64,000 nucleotides of DNA from RECM01 sp047921215 (GCA_047921215.1 JBLRWO010000012.1:1-64000), one strand, 5' to 3'. Numbered from the stretch's first letter, positions 7,615 to 17,918 are shown. A program made the numbers and translations. Notes: a model not told the origin generated them from the letters alone.

Positions 7615-10600
7615 ATGACTGATATGATACACTCCATACATAAAGCCGACCCGATGTGGCCGGCCATAACAGCCAGAATTGCGAAGCCATTGACGTTGCT
7701 TCGATGGTGTCTTGCAATCATATTTTTCAGCCTGTTAATCAGCACCAACGGGTATGCGCAACAGGAAGTTCGCGGTACCGTTGTGGAAGCCGGAACAGGT
7801 GAGACCCTACCCGGAGTAAATGTCCGGGTTAAGGATACAACAAGGGGTACCACGACCGATATGGATGGCAATTTCAGCATACGACTGGAACCCGGACAAA
7901 CCGTACTCGTCTTTTCCTATATCGGTTTTGAGCCTCTTGAAATGGACATGCAGGGAATCGATGAGATTGTGATCGAACTGCAGCCGGTGGTAACCATGAT
8001 GGATGAACTGGTTGTTATAGGGTACGGGGCCGTCCGCAAGCGGGACATGACCGGAGCCATCAGTCAGATCAGATCTTCTGATATCGGGAAAACAACCAGC
8101 CTTAATGCCGATCAGTCGCTGCAGGGCAGGGTCAGCGGAGTGCTGGTAACTACAACTTCGGGTGCGCCCGGTGCCGGTGCGTCCGTAAGAATTCGGGGTG
8201 TTGGTACTTTCAATAATTCATCACCCATCTATGTGGTTGATGGGGTAATTCTGGATGATATTTCCTTTCTGAATCCATCAGACATTGAATCGATGGAAGT
8301 ATTAAAGGATGCCTCCGCTACTGCGATATACGGTTCCAGGGGAGCCAACGGTGTAATTCTTGTACAGACACGTTCCGGGTCGGGGTTCATGGATGGCCCT
8401 GTGGTTACTGTATCTGTTGAAGGTGGATTTCAACAGCTTGAACGAAAGATTGACCTGCTGAACGGACGTGAATTTGCGATTGTTTCGAACGAAATCAGAC
8501 CAGGATCTTATAATAATGTGGACGCTGTGCCGAATACTGACTGGCAGGACCTCATCTTCGACATTGCTCCAATACAAAACCACCAGGTTTCAGTTGCCGG
8601 TGCCGGAGACTGGGCTGATTACTACGTTAGCCTGGGGTATTTCAATCAATCGGGAATGATCGACAAATCCGGTTTTGAGCGCGTGACCATCAAGCTGAAT
8701 AACAATTACCGCCTGAGCCCGAATTTCAAACTTGGCAACAATTTCACAATCGCCCCGTACCGGCAGCGGGTGGCACCTGATGTAACTTTTGCCGCATACC
8801 GGGCACAGCCGGTTCTCGAACCCTTTTATGATGACGGCAGTTTTGGTGTGGTATTTAATGTCGGAAACCCGCTGGCAGATCTGGCCAACTCCAATAATCA
8901 TAATTCGGGTGTAAGGCTTGTCGGAAATGTTTTCGCTGAGGGTATGGTTGCCAATTCCTTTCTGTTGAGAACGAGTTTTGGTACCGATGCGGCACTGAAC
9001 CGGGGAAGAAGCTTTACACCGGCCTTTACCGTATTCAATCCTGATGGAAGTGCGTCGCAGCAAAACAATACCCACAGCGATATCTTCAAAAGTGAAGGGA
9101 TAAACTACACCTGGCTGTGGGAAAACACGGTCAATTATATAAATACATTCGGCAAACACAATCTCAATGCCGTTGGGGGCTTTACGATGCAGCAGAGCCG
9201 TTCCGAAAGGCTTAGCCTGGCCGGGCAGAATGTTATCAGAGACGGAAGGGATTTCTGGTATATACAGCCGGGTTATGTAATTGATGAGGCCAACAACATC
9301 AATATGCTGTCTTCCATATTTAATGGTGTTGATCCCGGTCTGTATTACAATATGATGTCATTTCTTGGCAGGATTGTCTATTCGTACAACGAAACCTACC
9401 TGACTACGGTTACCCTGCGGCGTGACGGGTCATCTAAATTCTCGGAGGACAACCGGTGGGGTTATTTCCCGTCATTTGCTGTGGGCTGGAACATCGATCG
9501 GGAGCCTTTTATGGAATCGGTTGGCCTGATCAACGATCTGAAGCTTCGCTTCAGCTGGGGTATGATCGGGAACGAAAAAATCAGCTATTACGACCGTTTC
9601 TCACGAATAGACTCCGGTTTACTGGCGGTGTTTGGCACTCCTGATGCTGCTTATGTAGCGGCCAGCTACGGAAGGTCAGGCAATCCGGATCTGAAATGGG
9701 AGACTACCACACAGACCGATGTCGGTATTGAGATGACTATATTCGATCGCCGTCTTACACTCGAAGCCGATTTCTACAACCGCGTAACAGACGACATCCT
9801 CATAGAGCTGGCAACGCCGGGCCACCTTGGCAACGGGCAGGGACAGCGGATACGTTACAACGCTGCATCCATCCTTAACCGGGGTATTGAGTTCTCACTC
9901 AGGTGGCAGGATCGCCTGGGTGATGTGGGCTACACCGTCGGACTTCTGGGAAACACCATCCATAACGAGGTACAGGCTATTGGAGGCAGCAGCGGTATTG
10001 ATTCATTACTGATCGGGGGTTTTCTGGCAAACGGCCAGCCTGTAACCCTATCGCGGGTGGGTAAACCCATTGGAGCCTATTATGGCTATAAAACCGACGG
10101 GGTTTTCCAGAACCAGGCTGAACTGGATTCCTACCCCAGCATGGCACTTGCAGGGGTTGGTGATCTCAGATTTGTAGATATGAACGGTGATGGCGTAATA
10201 AACGGCCTTGACCGCACCTACCTGGGTTCGCCCATACCCAAGTTGGTTTACGGCCTGAATGTTGATCTGGATTATAAAAACTGGGATATGTCAATCGGAT
10301 TCCAGGGTCAGTATGGCAACAAGATATTTAACGGGAAAAACGCGGTTCGTCCGGATCCCTACAATTTTGAAAGCCACGTCTGGGATCGCTGGACCGGTGA
10401 GGGAACCAGTAACACCGAGCCCAGGCCATCGTTCGGTGGCTACAACTTCCTGCCATCCGACAGGTTTATCCATGATGGATCCTTTATCCGGCTGCGAAGC
10501 CTGATCGTAGGATACACGTTACCCGGTCGCTTACTGTCCAGCCTGGGATTAACCCGGGCCAGGATTTATGTAAAGGGTAACAATTTGCTCACCTGGACAA

Positions 10601-10716
10601 AATATACAGGATACACCCCTGAAATCGGCAGCTTTGATGTACTGTCAAGTGGTATAGACAGGGGCATTTACCCTATTCCAAGGGTGATCACTGCAGGTTT
10701 TAATACAACTTTCTGA
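7615..10716 (+). CDS. SusC/RagA-type TonB-dependent glycan importer
   Basis: Outer-membrane beta-barrel transporter, 1033 residues, which imports oligosaccharides with TonB energy and a SusD lid. The signal peptide ends around STNGYAQQ (residue 45). Then come a carboxypeptidase-regulatory-like domain (about 50-125), the SusC plug start DELVVIGYGAVRKRDMTGA with its TonB-box-like beginning, the plug (about 140-250, with IRGVGTFNNSSPIYVVDGV) and the 22-strand barrel ending in aromatic Phe. Length is normal for the family. It is 8 bases after the first GH144 gene and 10 bases before susD, so it belongs to the same transcript. From the neighbours the cargo is probably beta-1,2-glucooligosaccharides. 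Confidence 0.95.
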   Translation: MTDMIHSIHKADPMWPAITARIAKPLTLLRWCLAIIFFSLLISTNGYAQQEVRGTVVEAGTGETLPGVNVRVKDTTRGTTTDMDGNFSIRLEPGQTVLVFSYIGFEPLEMDMQGIDEIVIELQPVVTMMDELVVIGYGAVRKRDMTGAISQIRSSDIGKTTSLNADQSLQGRVSGVLVTTTSGAPGAGASVRIRGVGTFNNSSPIYVVDGVILDDISFLNPSDIESMEVLKDASATAIYGSRGANGVILVQTRSGSGFMDGPVVTVSVEGGFQQLERKIDLLNGREFAIVSNEIRPGSYNNVDAVPNTDWQDLIFDIAPIQNHQVSVAGAGDWADYYVSLGYFNQSGMIDKSGFERVTIKLNNNYRLSPNFKLGNNFTIAPYRQRVAPDVTFAAYRAQPVLEPFYDDGSFGVVFNVGNPLADLANSNNHNSGVRLVGNVFAEGMVANSFLLRTSFGTDAALNRGRSFTPAFTVFNPDGSASQQNNTHSDIFKSEGINYTWLWENTVNYINTFGKHNLNAVGGFTMQQSRSERLSLAGQNVIRDGRDFWYIQPGYVIDEANNINMLSSIFNGVDPGLYYNMMSFLGRIVYSYNETYLTTVTLRRDGSSKFSEDNRWGYFPSFAVGWNIDREPFMESVGLINDLKLRFSWGMIGNEKISYYDRFSRIDSGLLAVFGTPDAAYVAASYGRSGNPDLKWETTTQTDVGIEMTIFDRRLTLEADFYNRVTDDILIELATPGHLGNGQGQRIRYNAASILNRGIEFSLRWQDRLGDVGYTVGLLGNTIHNEVQAIGGSSGIDSLLIGGFLANGQPVTLSRVGKPIGAYYGYKTDGVFQNQAELDSYPSMALAGVGDLRFVDMNGDGVINGLDRTYLGSPIPKLVYGLNVDLDYKNWDMSIGFQGQYGNKIFNGKNAVRPDPYNFESHVWDRWTGEGTSNTEPRPSFGGYNFLPSDRFIHDGSFIRLRSLIVGYTLPGRLLSSLGLTRARIYVKGNNLLTWTKYTGYTPEIGSFDVLSSGIDRGIYPIPRVITAGFNTTF

Positions 10717-10726
10717 GGTTAACGTT

Positions 10727-12202
10727 ATGAATAAAAAGAACATTATTACTACTGTCTTTGCCGCTTTGATACTTGTCGGATGTGAAGATTTTCTGAGTGT
10801 TAATCCCCAGGGCGAGTTGACACAGGAAGCTTTTCCGACCACAGAAGCGGATGCTTTGCAATCTGCAAACGCAGTATATGCAACATTGCGAAACTGGCAC
10901 TACCACAGTGGTGGTTTCCCCATCCTCGACTTCATGTCTGATGACGCCCACAAGGGCAGCAACCCGAACGATGGAGCCGGCACACTCGGCCCGTACGAGA
11001 ACTTCACCTTTACACCAACCCAGGACGGGCTCGACCGTTGGTGGGCAGGTCTCTACCAGGGTATTCGCAGGGCTAATGTTGTCATTGAAAAGGTTCCCGC
11101 GGTTGACATGAACGAAAGCCTCAAAAACAGGTATATCGGGGAAGCCCGATTTTTGCGTGGCTTATACTACTTTGATCTGGTTCGGGCCTTCGGTGGTGTT
11201 CCTCTCATCACCACAACTGAACCCCCTCTGAGTGTGCCCAGATCATCTGCTGCCGAAACCTATGCACTTATTGAGCAGGATCTGCAGTTTGCCATCGATA
11301 ATCTGCCGGAAAAAAGCAGCTATGGCAATGAAGATCTTGGCCGGGCCAGCAGAGGTGCAGCAAGAGCACTGCTTGCCAAGGTCTATTTGTTTCAGGGAAA
11401 TTTCCCGGCTGCTGAAACGCTAGCCTTGCAGGTTATTACTTCAAATCAGTACGACCTTGAACCGGTTTTCACCTATGCCAACGGCAAAAATGGTGAACAC
11501 GGTGTAGAATCGGTATTTGAAATCGGAGCTGTTGAATCGGAAAGTGTGGTCGGTAATCAATATGCCAACACACAGGGTGTTCGGGGTACTCCCAACCGGG
11601 GATGGGGATTCAACCGGCCATCCATTGATTTGAGAAATGCGTTTGAGCCGGGAGATCCCCGCCGAAGCGGTACCATAATTGAACTCGGTGACGTTATAGA
11701 TGGTATAACCATACTTGGTGATGCCAGCACGCCTGATGTAACCAGAGATGCGGAGGGGAATATTATCGAGATCGAAAGTTACAACCGCAAGGTTTGGATC
11801 CCGGGTCTTTCTACCGATACACAATTTGGTCACAACAGACGTCTGATCCGGTTTTCAGATGTACTTCTTATGGCAGCTGAAGCGCTGAATGAGAACAACA
11901 AGCCGCAGGATGCACTGATCCATCTTAACAGGGTGCGTGAAAGGGCTCGTGAGGGCAATCCTGATATTCTTCCCGATATTTCAGTAACGAATAAGGACGA
12001 ATTGAGAGATATCATACTGCTTGAACGGCGTACTGAGCTTGCGCTTGAAGGCCACCGTTTCTGGGATCTTGTCAGAACAGGAAAAGCACCGGACGAATTG
12101 GGGCCTGCCGGTTTTGTTACCGGTAAACATGAACTGCTTCCCATTCCACAAAATGAAATCGATCTTTCTCAGGGCACACTTAATCAGAATGATAACTGGT
12201 AA
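10727..12202 (+). CDS. SusD/RagB-type surface glycan-binding lipoprotein
   Basis: 491 residues. The lipobox ILVGC puts the lipid on C19, followed by the SusD start EDFLSVNPQGELTQEAF. The SusD helical TPR core is visible as the RYIGEARFLRGLYYFDLVRA stretch (about 140-160), and the C-terminal SusD domain contains LLERRTELALEGHRFWDLVR and ends with PIPQNEID. It caps the SusC barrel and hands over glycan. Spacing to susC is 10 bases. SusD binding residues vary between loci, so specificity is inferred from the GH144 neighbours only. Confidence 0.95.
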   Translation: MNKKNIITTVFAALILVGCEDFLSVNPQGELTQEAFPTTEADALQSANAVYATLRNWHYHSGGFPILDFMSDDAHKGSNPNDGAGTLGPYENFTFTPTQDGLDRWWAGLYQGIRRANVVIEKVPAVDMNESLKNRYIGEARFLRGLYYFDLVRAFGGVPLITTTEPPLSVPRSSAAETYALIEQDLQFAIDNLPEKSSYGNEDLGRASRGAARALLAKVYLFQGNFPAAETLALQVITSNQYDLEPVFTYANGKNGEHGVESVFEIGAVESESVVGNQYANTQGVRGTPNRGWGFNRPSIDLRNAFEPGDPRRSGTIIELGDVIDGITILGDASTPDVTRDAEGNIIEIESYNRKVWIPGLSTDTQFGHNRRLIRFSDVLLMAAEALNENNKPQDALIHLNRVRERAREGNPDILPDISVTNKDELRDIILLERRTELALEGHRFWDLVRTGKAPDELGPAGFVTGKHELLPIPQNEIDLSQGTLNQNDNW

Positions 12203-12243
12203 AAAGTACAATCATAAATAAACACTCAATAATCAAGACAGAT

Positions 12244-13497
12244 ATGAAAACGATAAAAACAGCACTGATAATCAGTATTGCCATCTCGGCGATGGCAATA
12301 ACATTTAATGCATGCAGCGACGACAGCGGTCCGAAAGAACTCAATATCATATCGATGCTGGTTGGTAATGCCGACCTGAACGCGGCAGTTTCTCCGTCGA
12401 ATGTTCCGGTTGATGCATCCATTGTTATAACCTTTAATTCACCAATTAACGCGGCATCGGCTAATCCATCAACAATATCTTTGACACAGGAATATGATGG
12501 AGCTATCGTTCCGGTCGTTATTTCCGTCGATAATGCCACGCTTACCATAGATCCCGTGGAAAATATGGGAAGCGGTGTTCTGCATCAGCTTGATCTGAGA
12601 GCCGGGCTTCTGAATACCGAAGATCAGCCCCTGGCCCAGACCTCACGTACATTCACCACTGCCGGAACGTTCAGTCCAGCCGGTGCAATAGCCTATTGGA
12701 CTTTTGAGGATTCTGCGGAAGACGTGGCCGGTAACTATAATCCTGCACCCAATGGTGTTGTGGATGTAACCTATGAGCCGGGCCGCAACGCAGAGGCCGG
12801 CAAAGCAGCCACCTTTAACGGAACAACCAGCATTATTGAAATTCCGAATGGCGACGAACTCATTACAACTGAAGACTTCACGTTGAATTTCTGGGTTAAA
12901 ACCAATTCTCAGGGTAAAAGCGGCGGCCATTTCGTGATAGGTCTTGGAGCATTTTTGGGTCTGCAATATGAGATATTCGGAGACTATACAGGTGCGAAAT
13001 TTGCGATGAGATTCGTTGCAGCCGACGGTACATCAGTAGGTGAGGATATGTGGTTTCCCGCCGAGGCTACCGATGCAAACTCCGGAGGCTGGCAGGGCTG
13101 GGATTATGCCAAAAGTCTTACTCCCGAGCAGATGATTGCCCTGTTAAAAGACAACTGGCTGCATGTTACACTCACATTCGAGGGATCTGCCCGAAAAGCA
13201 TCGCTGTACTACAACGGTGAGATCATGAAAAGCTTTGATTTCAATCTGTGGCCCGAAGGATCCATTCAAAGAACTGTTACAGGTATGCACTACAATGGCA
13301 CACCTCCCGAAGTTGTGAATGAACTTGCCTTTGGCTTCATCCAGTCCCGTGCGGGTACACTCTGGGCAAACGAATCCTGGGGCGGATATCAGTTCCCTGA
13401 TGCCAATCACTTCAAAGGCCAGCTGGATGATATTCGAATCTATCACAAAGTACTCACCCCGACAGAAATCCGGTTGATGTACGAATCAGAAAGATAG
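12244..13497 (+). CDS. Surface lipoprotein with Ig-like and LamG domains
   Basis: 417 residues in the position where SusE/SusF-type surface glycan-binding proteins normally sit. The lipidated cysteine is C24 in FNACSDD. Residues about 35-140 form a Big_5-type Ig domain (VPVDASIVITFNSPI is the typical first strand). Residues about 150-415 form a LamG/concanavalin-A-like domain, starting AIAYWTFEDSAEDVAGN and ending HFKGQLDDIRIYHKVLTPTE, a typical Laminin_G_3 ending. No catalytic motif is seen. It probably holds the polymer at the cell surface. Its Ig domain resembles the first one of the following GH144 protein, suggesting a shared domain source. The gap to susD is 41 bases. Confidence 0.8.
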   Translation: MKTIKTALIISIAISAMAITFNACSDDSGPKELNIISMLVGNADLNAAVSPSNVPVDASIVITFNSPINAASANPSTISLTQEYDGAIVPVVISVDNATLTIDPVENMGSGVLHQLDLRAGLLNTEDQPLAQTSRTFTTAGTFSPAGAIAYWTFEDSAEDVAGNYNPAPNGVVDVTYEPGRNAEAGKAATFNGTTSIIEIPNGDELITTEDFTLNFWVKTNSQGKSGGHFVIGLGAFLGLQYEIFGDYTGAKFAMRFVAADGTSVGEDMWFPAEATDANSGGWQGWDYAKSLTPEQMIALLKDNWLHVTLTFEGSARKASLYYNGEIMKSFDFNLWPEGSIQRTVTGMHYNGTPPEVVNELAFGFIQSRAGTLWANESWGGYQFPDANHFKGQLDDIRIYHKVLTPTEIRLMYESER

Positions 13498-13534
13498 AAT
13501 TAAAAATAGTTGAGCGCATTGAAATGCTCTGTTT

Positions 13535-13589
13535 GATCTGTTCCGGTGTGGCAATCTCCGATATGAGATCAGGTCACACCGGACCGATC
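13535..13589 (+). other. Two-tier stem-loop between LamG and second GH144 genes
   Basis: The outer stem pairs TCCGGTGTG (13542-13550) with CACACCGGA (13575-13583), extended by GATC at 13535 and 13586. The inner stem pairs ATCTC (13554-13558) with GAGAT (13565-13569) around the loop CGATAT. No immediate T tract follows, so it is not a textbook terminator. It lies in a 124-base gap inside the operon and could set transcript stability or partial read-through. Confidence 0.65.
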
Positions 13590-13621
13590 AGATTTATTCA
13601 CATTTTTTGCACACGTAGTTA

Positions 13622-15637
13622 ATGATTACCCGCCCGAACATCAGAACAAAAATACAGACTTTCTTCAGAGTGTTGATCCCCGGTCTGTTACTTGTATTAC
13701 TTATCGCTGGCTGCAAAGACGGGGGCAATGGTGGTGACCCGGGTGTTTTTCAGCTTCTCAAAGTATCAGCCGACAGTGTTATCCTGACTCCCGGATCCAT
13801 CAGGACGGGTGTATCAGTTACGCCATCTTTCGAAATCAGTTTTTCATCACCAGCCGATACCACATCAGCAAAGAACAGTATTACTTTAACAGATGCGGAT
13901 AATAAGCAGTCCATACAGCTGCTTTTTACGTTTGAGAATGATGACAGCCGTATTCTCATTGAGACTTCGCAACCACTTGACCAATTCAATACCTACCGCC
14001 TGGAGATATCAGAAACCATGCGATCCCGAAGCGGCGCCCAATTTCCCGGCATATCTTATCTGATCGAAACCGAACGAGGCCTGATAACACTGAATTCAGC
14101 CACACTTAACGGGATTAATCTTTTGACACCGGCTCAGATCCGGAATATTTCGTATGATAGTATTGAGTTGATTTTTGATTTTTCCGAGCCACTTGACCCG
14201 GATAATTATCAGGGGTTTTTCAGTTTTACACCTTCTGTTCCGGTCACATTCAGCCTTGAAAATGAAAACCAAAGGGTTGTTGTGAAGAACAGCATGCCAC
14301 TTGAATACTACGAGCAATATCTGGCCGTAATTAATTCCAACCTGATTTCAGCTCAGGGTTTTGAATTTGATGGCTTCAGTAAAGCGTTTTTAACCGGTTT
14401 AAATCCTGAAACCAAATTACCGTTGCTAACTGATGAAGCCCTGCTGGATAAAATTCAGCAGCACACGTTCAGGTACTTTTGGGAATTTGCACATCCGGTT
14501 AGCGGGCTTGCCCGTGAACGAAACACTTCCGGTGAACTGGTCACGATCGGAGGCAGTGGTTTTGGTCTGAAAGCCATTTTGACCGGTATTCATCGCGGTT
14601 TTATTTCACGCGGGGAAGGAGTGGAGCGCCTGCGGAAAATAGTCACTTTCCTGGGGAATGCAGATCGGTTTCACGGCGTCTGGCCACACTGGATGAACGG
14701 TTCAAACGGCAGAACTATAGCGTTCAGCACAAATGATGACGGGGCCGATTTGGTCGAAACGTCGTTCATGGCCCAGGGGCTGATTACCGTACGTCAGTTT
14801 CTGGATGAAACTGACCCGCTTGAAAATAACCTGATCGATGATATAAATGCCCTGCTCGATACTATCGAATGGGACTGGTTTACCCGCGGAGGCCAGGATG
14901 TGCTCTACTGGCACTGGTCTCCCAATAAAGGCTGGGCAATGAATATGCAGATCAAAGGCTATAATGAAGCCCTCATCACCTATCTTCTTGCTGCTTCTTC
15001 AAAAAATCACCGTATTAACCCCGATGTTTATCATCGGGGGTGGGCATCGTCGGGTGCCATCCTGAATGGAAATTCATTCTATGGTATACCACTACCGGTA
15101 GGTTACAATTATGGTGGCCCGCTTTTCTTTACACATTATTCCTTTCTCGGTCTCGATCCGCGAAATCTCTCCGACACCTATGCCGATTATTGGGTGCAGA
15201 ACCGGAATCATACACGAATCAACCGGGCTCACAGTATTGCGAACCCGAATAATTTTGTCGGGTACAGCGATGTGAGCTGGGGATTGACTGCCAGCGATAA
15301 TCCATTCGGCTATCTTGCTCACGAACCCACCCGGGATAACGGAACCATTACCCCGACCGCTGCCATTTCATCCATTCCGTACACACCAGAAGAATCAATG
15401 GAGGCCATCCGTCACTTTTACTATGTGCTGGGTGATAAACTTTGGGGTGAGTACGGTTTTTATGATGCATTCAATCCGACCAATGCGTGGTGGGCGAATT
15501 CCTATCTCGCGATCGACCAGGGACCCATTATCATAATGATTGAAAATCACAGGTCGGGTCTGCTTTGGGATCTTTTTATGACAGCACCTGAAATTCAGAC
15601 AGCTCTGGAAGAGCTGGGATTTACTTCAGGCCAATAA
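13622..15637 (+). CDS. GH144 family glucanase lipoprotein with two Ig-like domains (second copy)
   Basis: 671 residues. The lipobox LLIAGC gives lipid at C31. Two Big_5-like beta-sandwich domains follow (about 45-145 and 150-265; first strands VTPSFEISFSSP and SIELIFDFSEPL). The PF10091/GH144 catalytic domain spans about 280-671: HTFRYFWEFAHPVSG, GSGFGLKAILTGI, DLVETSFMAQGLITVRQF, KGYNEALITYLLAASS, SWGLTASDNPFGY, YTPEESMEAIRHFYY and YLAIDQGPIIIMIE. This copy keeps the VET-FMAQGL and NEA motifs more typically than the first GH144, so it is the better candidate for the endo-acting enzyme, while the diverged first copy may act differently (inference). It follows the LamG gene after a hairpin-containing gap, and the GH3 gene starts 29 bases beyond. 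Confidence 0.87.
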   Translation: MITRPNIRTKIQTFFRVLIPGLLLVLLIAGCKDGGNGGDPGVFQLLKVSADSVILTPGSIRTGVSVTPSFEISFSSPADTTSAKNSITLTDADNKQSIQLLFTFENDDSRILIETSQPLDQFNTYRLEISETMRSRSGAQFPGISYLIETERGLITLNSATLNGINLLTPAQIRNISYDSIELIFDFSEPLDPDNYQGFFSFTPSVPVTFSLENENQRVVVKNSMPLEYYEQYLAVINSNLISAQGFEFDGFSKAFLTGLNPETKLPLLTDEALLDKIQQHTFRYFWEFAHPVSGLARERNTSGELVTIGGSGFGLKAILTGIHRGFISRGEGVERLRKIVTFLGNADRFHGVWPHWMNGSNGRTIAFSTNDDGADLVETSFMAQGLITVRQFLDETDPLENNLIDDINALLDTIEWDWFTRGGQDVLYWHWSPNKGWAMNMQIKGYNEALITYLLAASSKNHRINPDVYHRGWASSGAILNGNSFYGIPLPVGYNYGGPLFFTHYSFLGLDPRNLSDTYADYWVQNRNHTRINRAHSIANPNNFVGYSDVSWGLTASDNPFGYLAHEPTRDNGTITPTAAISSIPYTPEESMEAIRHFYYVLGDKLWGEYGFYDAFNPTNAWWANSYLAIDQGPIIIMIENHRSGLLWDLFMTAPEIQTALEELGFTSGQ

Positions 15638-15666
15638 TATCAAACATGTATATATGGAGTTTTAAA

Positions 15667-17904
15667 ATGTCAATTAATCAGTTTTTTATTTCCGGACTCA
15701 TTCTGCTGATGATGAGTGCCTGTGCTGAATACAGACCAGGCAATTCCAATAGTGGTCAGGATGAGATCGGCCGCAAAGTTGATTCCCTGCTCAGCATCAT
15801 GACACTGGAAGAAAAAATCGGGCAGATGACTCTGTACACCAGCGACATGGATCAGACGGGTGCATTCCTGCGGCCCGAGTATATTGAAGATATCAGGGCG
15901 GGGCAGGTGGGTGCCATTTTTAATGCCTACGGAGCCGAGTATACCCGATATCTGCAGGAAATGGCGGTGAACGAAACCCGTCTGGGCATTCCTTTGCTGT
16001 TTGGATATGATGTTGTGCATGGGCACCGTACCATATTTCCCGTTCCCCTGGCAGAAACTGCAAGCTGGGATATCGACCTGATGCGCAAAACGGCAGAAAT
16101 TGCAGCTCGTGAAGCAGCTGCGGAGGGCCTTCACTGGACATTCGCCCCAATGGTTGATGTTGCCCGGGATGCACGCTGGGGCCGCATTGTTGAGGGAAGT
16201 GGTGAGGATGCCTTTCTGACTTCACTTGTGGCTGCGGCAAAAGTTGAGGGATTCCAGGGAAACAGCCTGTACGATCTGCATACTCTCGCAGCTTGTGTTA
16301 AGCACTTTGCCGCTTATGGTGCGGCGCAGGCAGGACGTGATTACCACAGTGTGGATATGTCGGACCGCATGCTCAGGGAGGTGTATCTGCCTCCCTTTAA
16401 AGCAGCAATCGATGCCGGAGTGGTTTCAATTATGACTGCTTTTAATGACCTTAACGGAATACCCGCTACTTCCAACCGGTATCTTTTCCAGGATATTCTC
16501 AGGGATGAGTGGGAGTTTGACGGTTTTGTAGTGACCGATTATACTGCGATAATGGAATTGTTGCGCCACGGGGTCGCAAAAGATGCTCACCATGCCAGTG
16601 AACTGGCCCTTCATGCAGGTATCGATATGAGTATGCAGGACGGATTCTACCATCAAACCCTTGCAGATCTGGTGGCCCGGGAAAAGGTAACAATTGCCCA
16701 GATCGATCAGGCAGTAGCTAATGTGCTTCGTATAAAGTTCCGTCTCGGGCTTTTTGATGATCCCTACCGTTACAGTGATGTGGAACGTGAAAAAGCTGAG
16801 GTTATGAAGCCTGAGAACCTTGAGACTGCCAGAGATATGGCGCGTAAATCGATTGTACTGCTGAAAAATGAAAATCAGCTTCTGCCTGTCAGCAGCTCAT
16901 TAAGGAATATTGCAGTAATCGGTCCCATGGCAGACAACAGACGGGATCTTATTGGAAGCTGGTCGGCAGCCGGTGACTGGACTCAATCGGTGACATTGCT
17001 TGAAGGACTTAAAAAGCGCATGCCGGATGTGAATTTCATATACGCCGAAGGAACCGGTATTGACGGAGATAGTCGGGAGGGTTTCTCTGAGGCGGTTTCA
17101 GCGGCCAGAAGGGCAGACCTTGTAATTCTGGCGCTGGGCGAAGCCTACTGGATGTCGGGCGAAGCTGCGAGCAAGGTCGATATCAGTCTGCCGGGATTGC
17201 AGGAAGAACTTGCAATGGAACTGCATAAAACAGGAAAACCCATTGTGGCAGTTCTGATGAACGGACGCCCGCTTACCATTAACTGGCTTGATGAGAACAT
17301 ACCGGCCATTCTTGAGACCTGGTTCCTTGGAACCACAGCCGGCGATGCGATTGCCGATGTGTTGTACGGCGATTACAATCCTTCGGGCAAGCTGCCGGTT
17401 ACGTTTCCACGGCATGTGGGTCAGATCCCCATTCATTATAACATGAGAAATACAGGAAGACCTTTTTCAGCTGATGACAAGTATACGAGTAAATATCTTG
17501 ATTCACCGAATGAGCCACTCTATGTATTCGGATACGGCCTCAGCTATACAACTTTTGAATACAGTCCTGTAACCATGTCGGGTGATAGTATGCAACAGGA
17601 TGGAAGTATTGAAGCACGCGTAACGGTAAGCAATACCGGACAGTACGAAGGTGAGGAAGTGGTACAGCTCTACATTCACGACAAGGTGGCGTCAGTAGCC
17701 CGCCCTGTCAGGGAACTCAGGGGCTTTCAGAAAATCAATCTGATGCCGGGCGAATCTAAAGAAGTGTCCTTCAGAATAACCAATGAAGAACTGAAATTCT
17801 ATCGCGCCGATATGAGCTATGGATCTGAACCGGGTGAGTTTACTGTTTACATCGGAGGGAATTCCAGGGATACGCAACCGGCAGAATTTATACTGACAGA
17901 ATAA
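15667..17904 (+). CDS. GH3 beta-glucosidase lipoprotein
   Basis: 745 residues from the ATG at 15667, which has a GGAG at 15656-15659 in good spacing. An upstream ATG at 15646 would add seven residues before an otherwise standard lipoprotein signal. The lipobox MMSAC gives C19. Domains in order are the GH3 N-terminal barrel (about 35-360) with nucleophile D291 in GFVVTDYTAI, the GH3 C-terminal alpha/beta domain (about 395-610; SIVLLKNENQLLPV, MNGRPLTINWL), and a fibronectin-III-like domain (about 655-735; NTGQYEGEEVVQLYI). This is the BglX-like layout. Next to GH144 genes the expected role is to cleave sophorooligosaccharides to glucose in the periplasm. GH3 also covers other linkages, so context carries the claim. 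It ends 14 bases from the convergent regulator gene. Confidence 0.9.
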   Translation: MSINQFFISGLILLMMSACAEYRPGNSNSGQDEIGRKVDSLLSIMTLEEKIGQMTLYTSDMDQTGAFLRPEYIEDIRAGQVGAIFNAYGAEYTRYLQEMAVNETRLGIPLLFGYDVVHGHRTIFPVPLAETASWDIDLMRKTAEIAAREAAAEGLHWTFAPMVDVARDARWGRIVEGSGEDAFLTSLVAAAKVEGFQGNSLYDLHTLAACVKHFAAYGAAQAGRDYHSVDMSDRMLREVYLPPFKAAIDAGVVSIMTAFNDLNGIPATSNRYLFQDILRDEWEFDGFVVTDYTAIMELLRHGVAKDAHHASELALHAGIDMSMQDGFYHQTLADLVAREKVTIAQIDQAVANVLRIKFRLGLFDDPYRYSDVEREKAEVMKPENLETARDMARKSIVLLKNENQLLPVSSSLRNIAVIGPMADNRRDLIGSWSAAGDWTQSVTLLEGLKKRMPDVNFIYAEGTGIDGDSREGFSEAVSAARRADLVILALGEAYWMSGEAASKVDISLPGLQEELAMELHKTGKPIVAVLMNGRPLTINWLDENIPAILETWFLGTTAGDAIADVLYGDYNPSGKLPVTFPRHVGQIPIHYNMRNTGRPFSADDKYTSKYLDSPNEPLYVFGYGLSYTTFEYSPVTMSGDSMQQDGSIEARVTVSNTGQYEGEEVVQLYIHDKVASVARPVRELRGFQKINLMPGESKEVSFRITNEELKFYRADMSYGSEPGEFTVYIGGNSRDTQPAEFILTE

Positions 17905-17918
17905 CCCGGCAGGTGATA

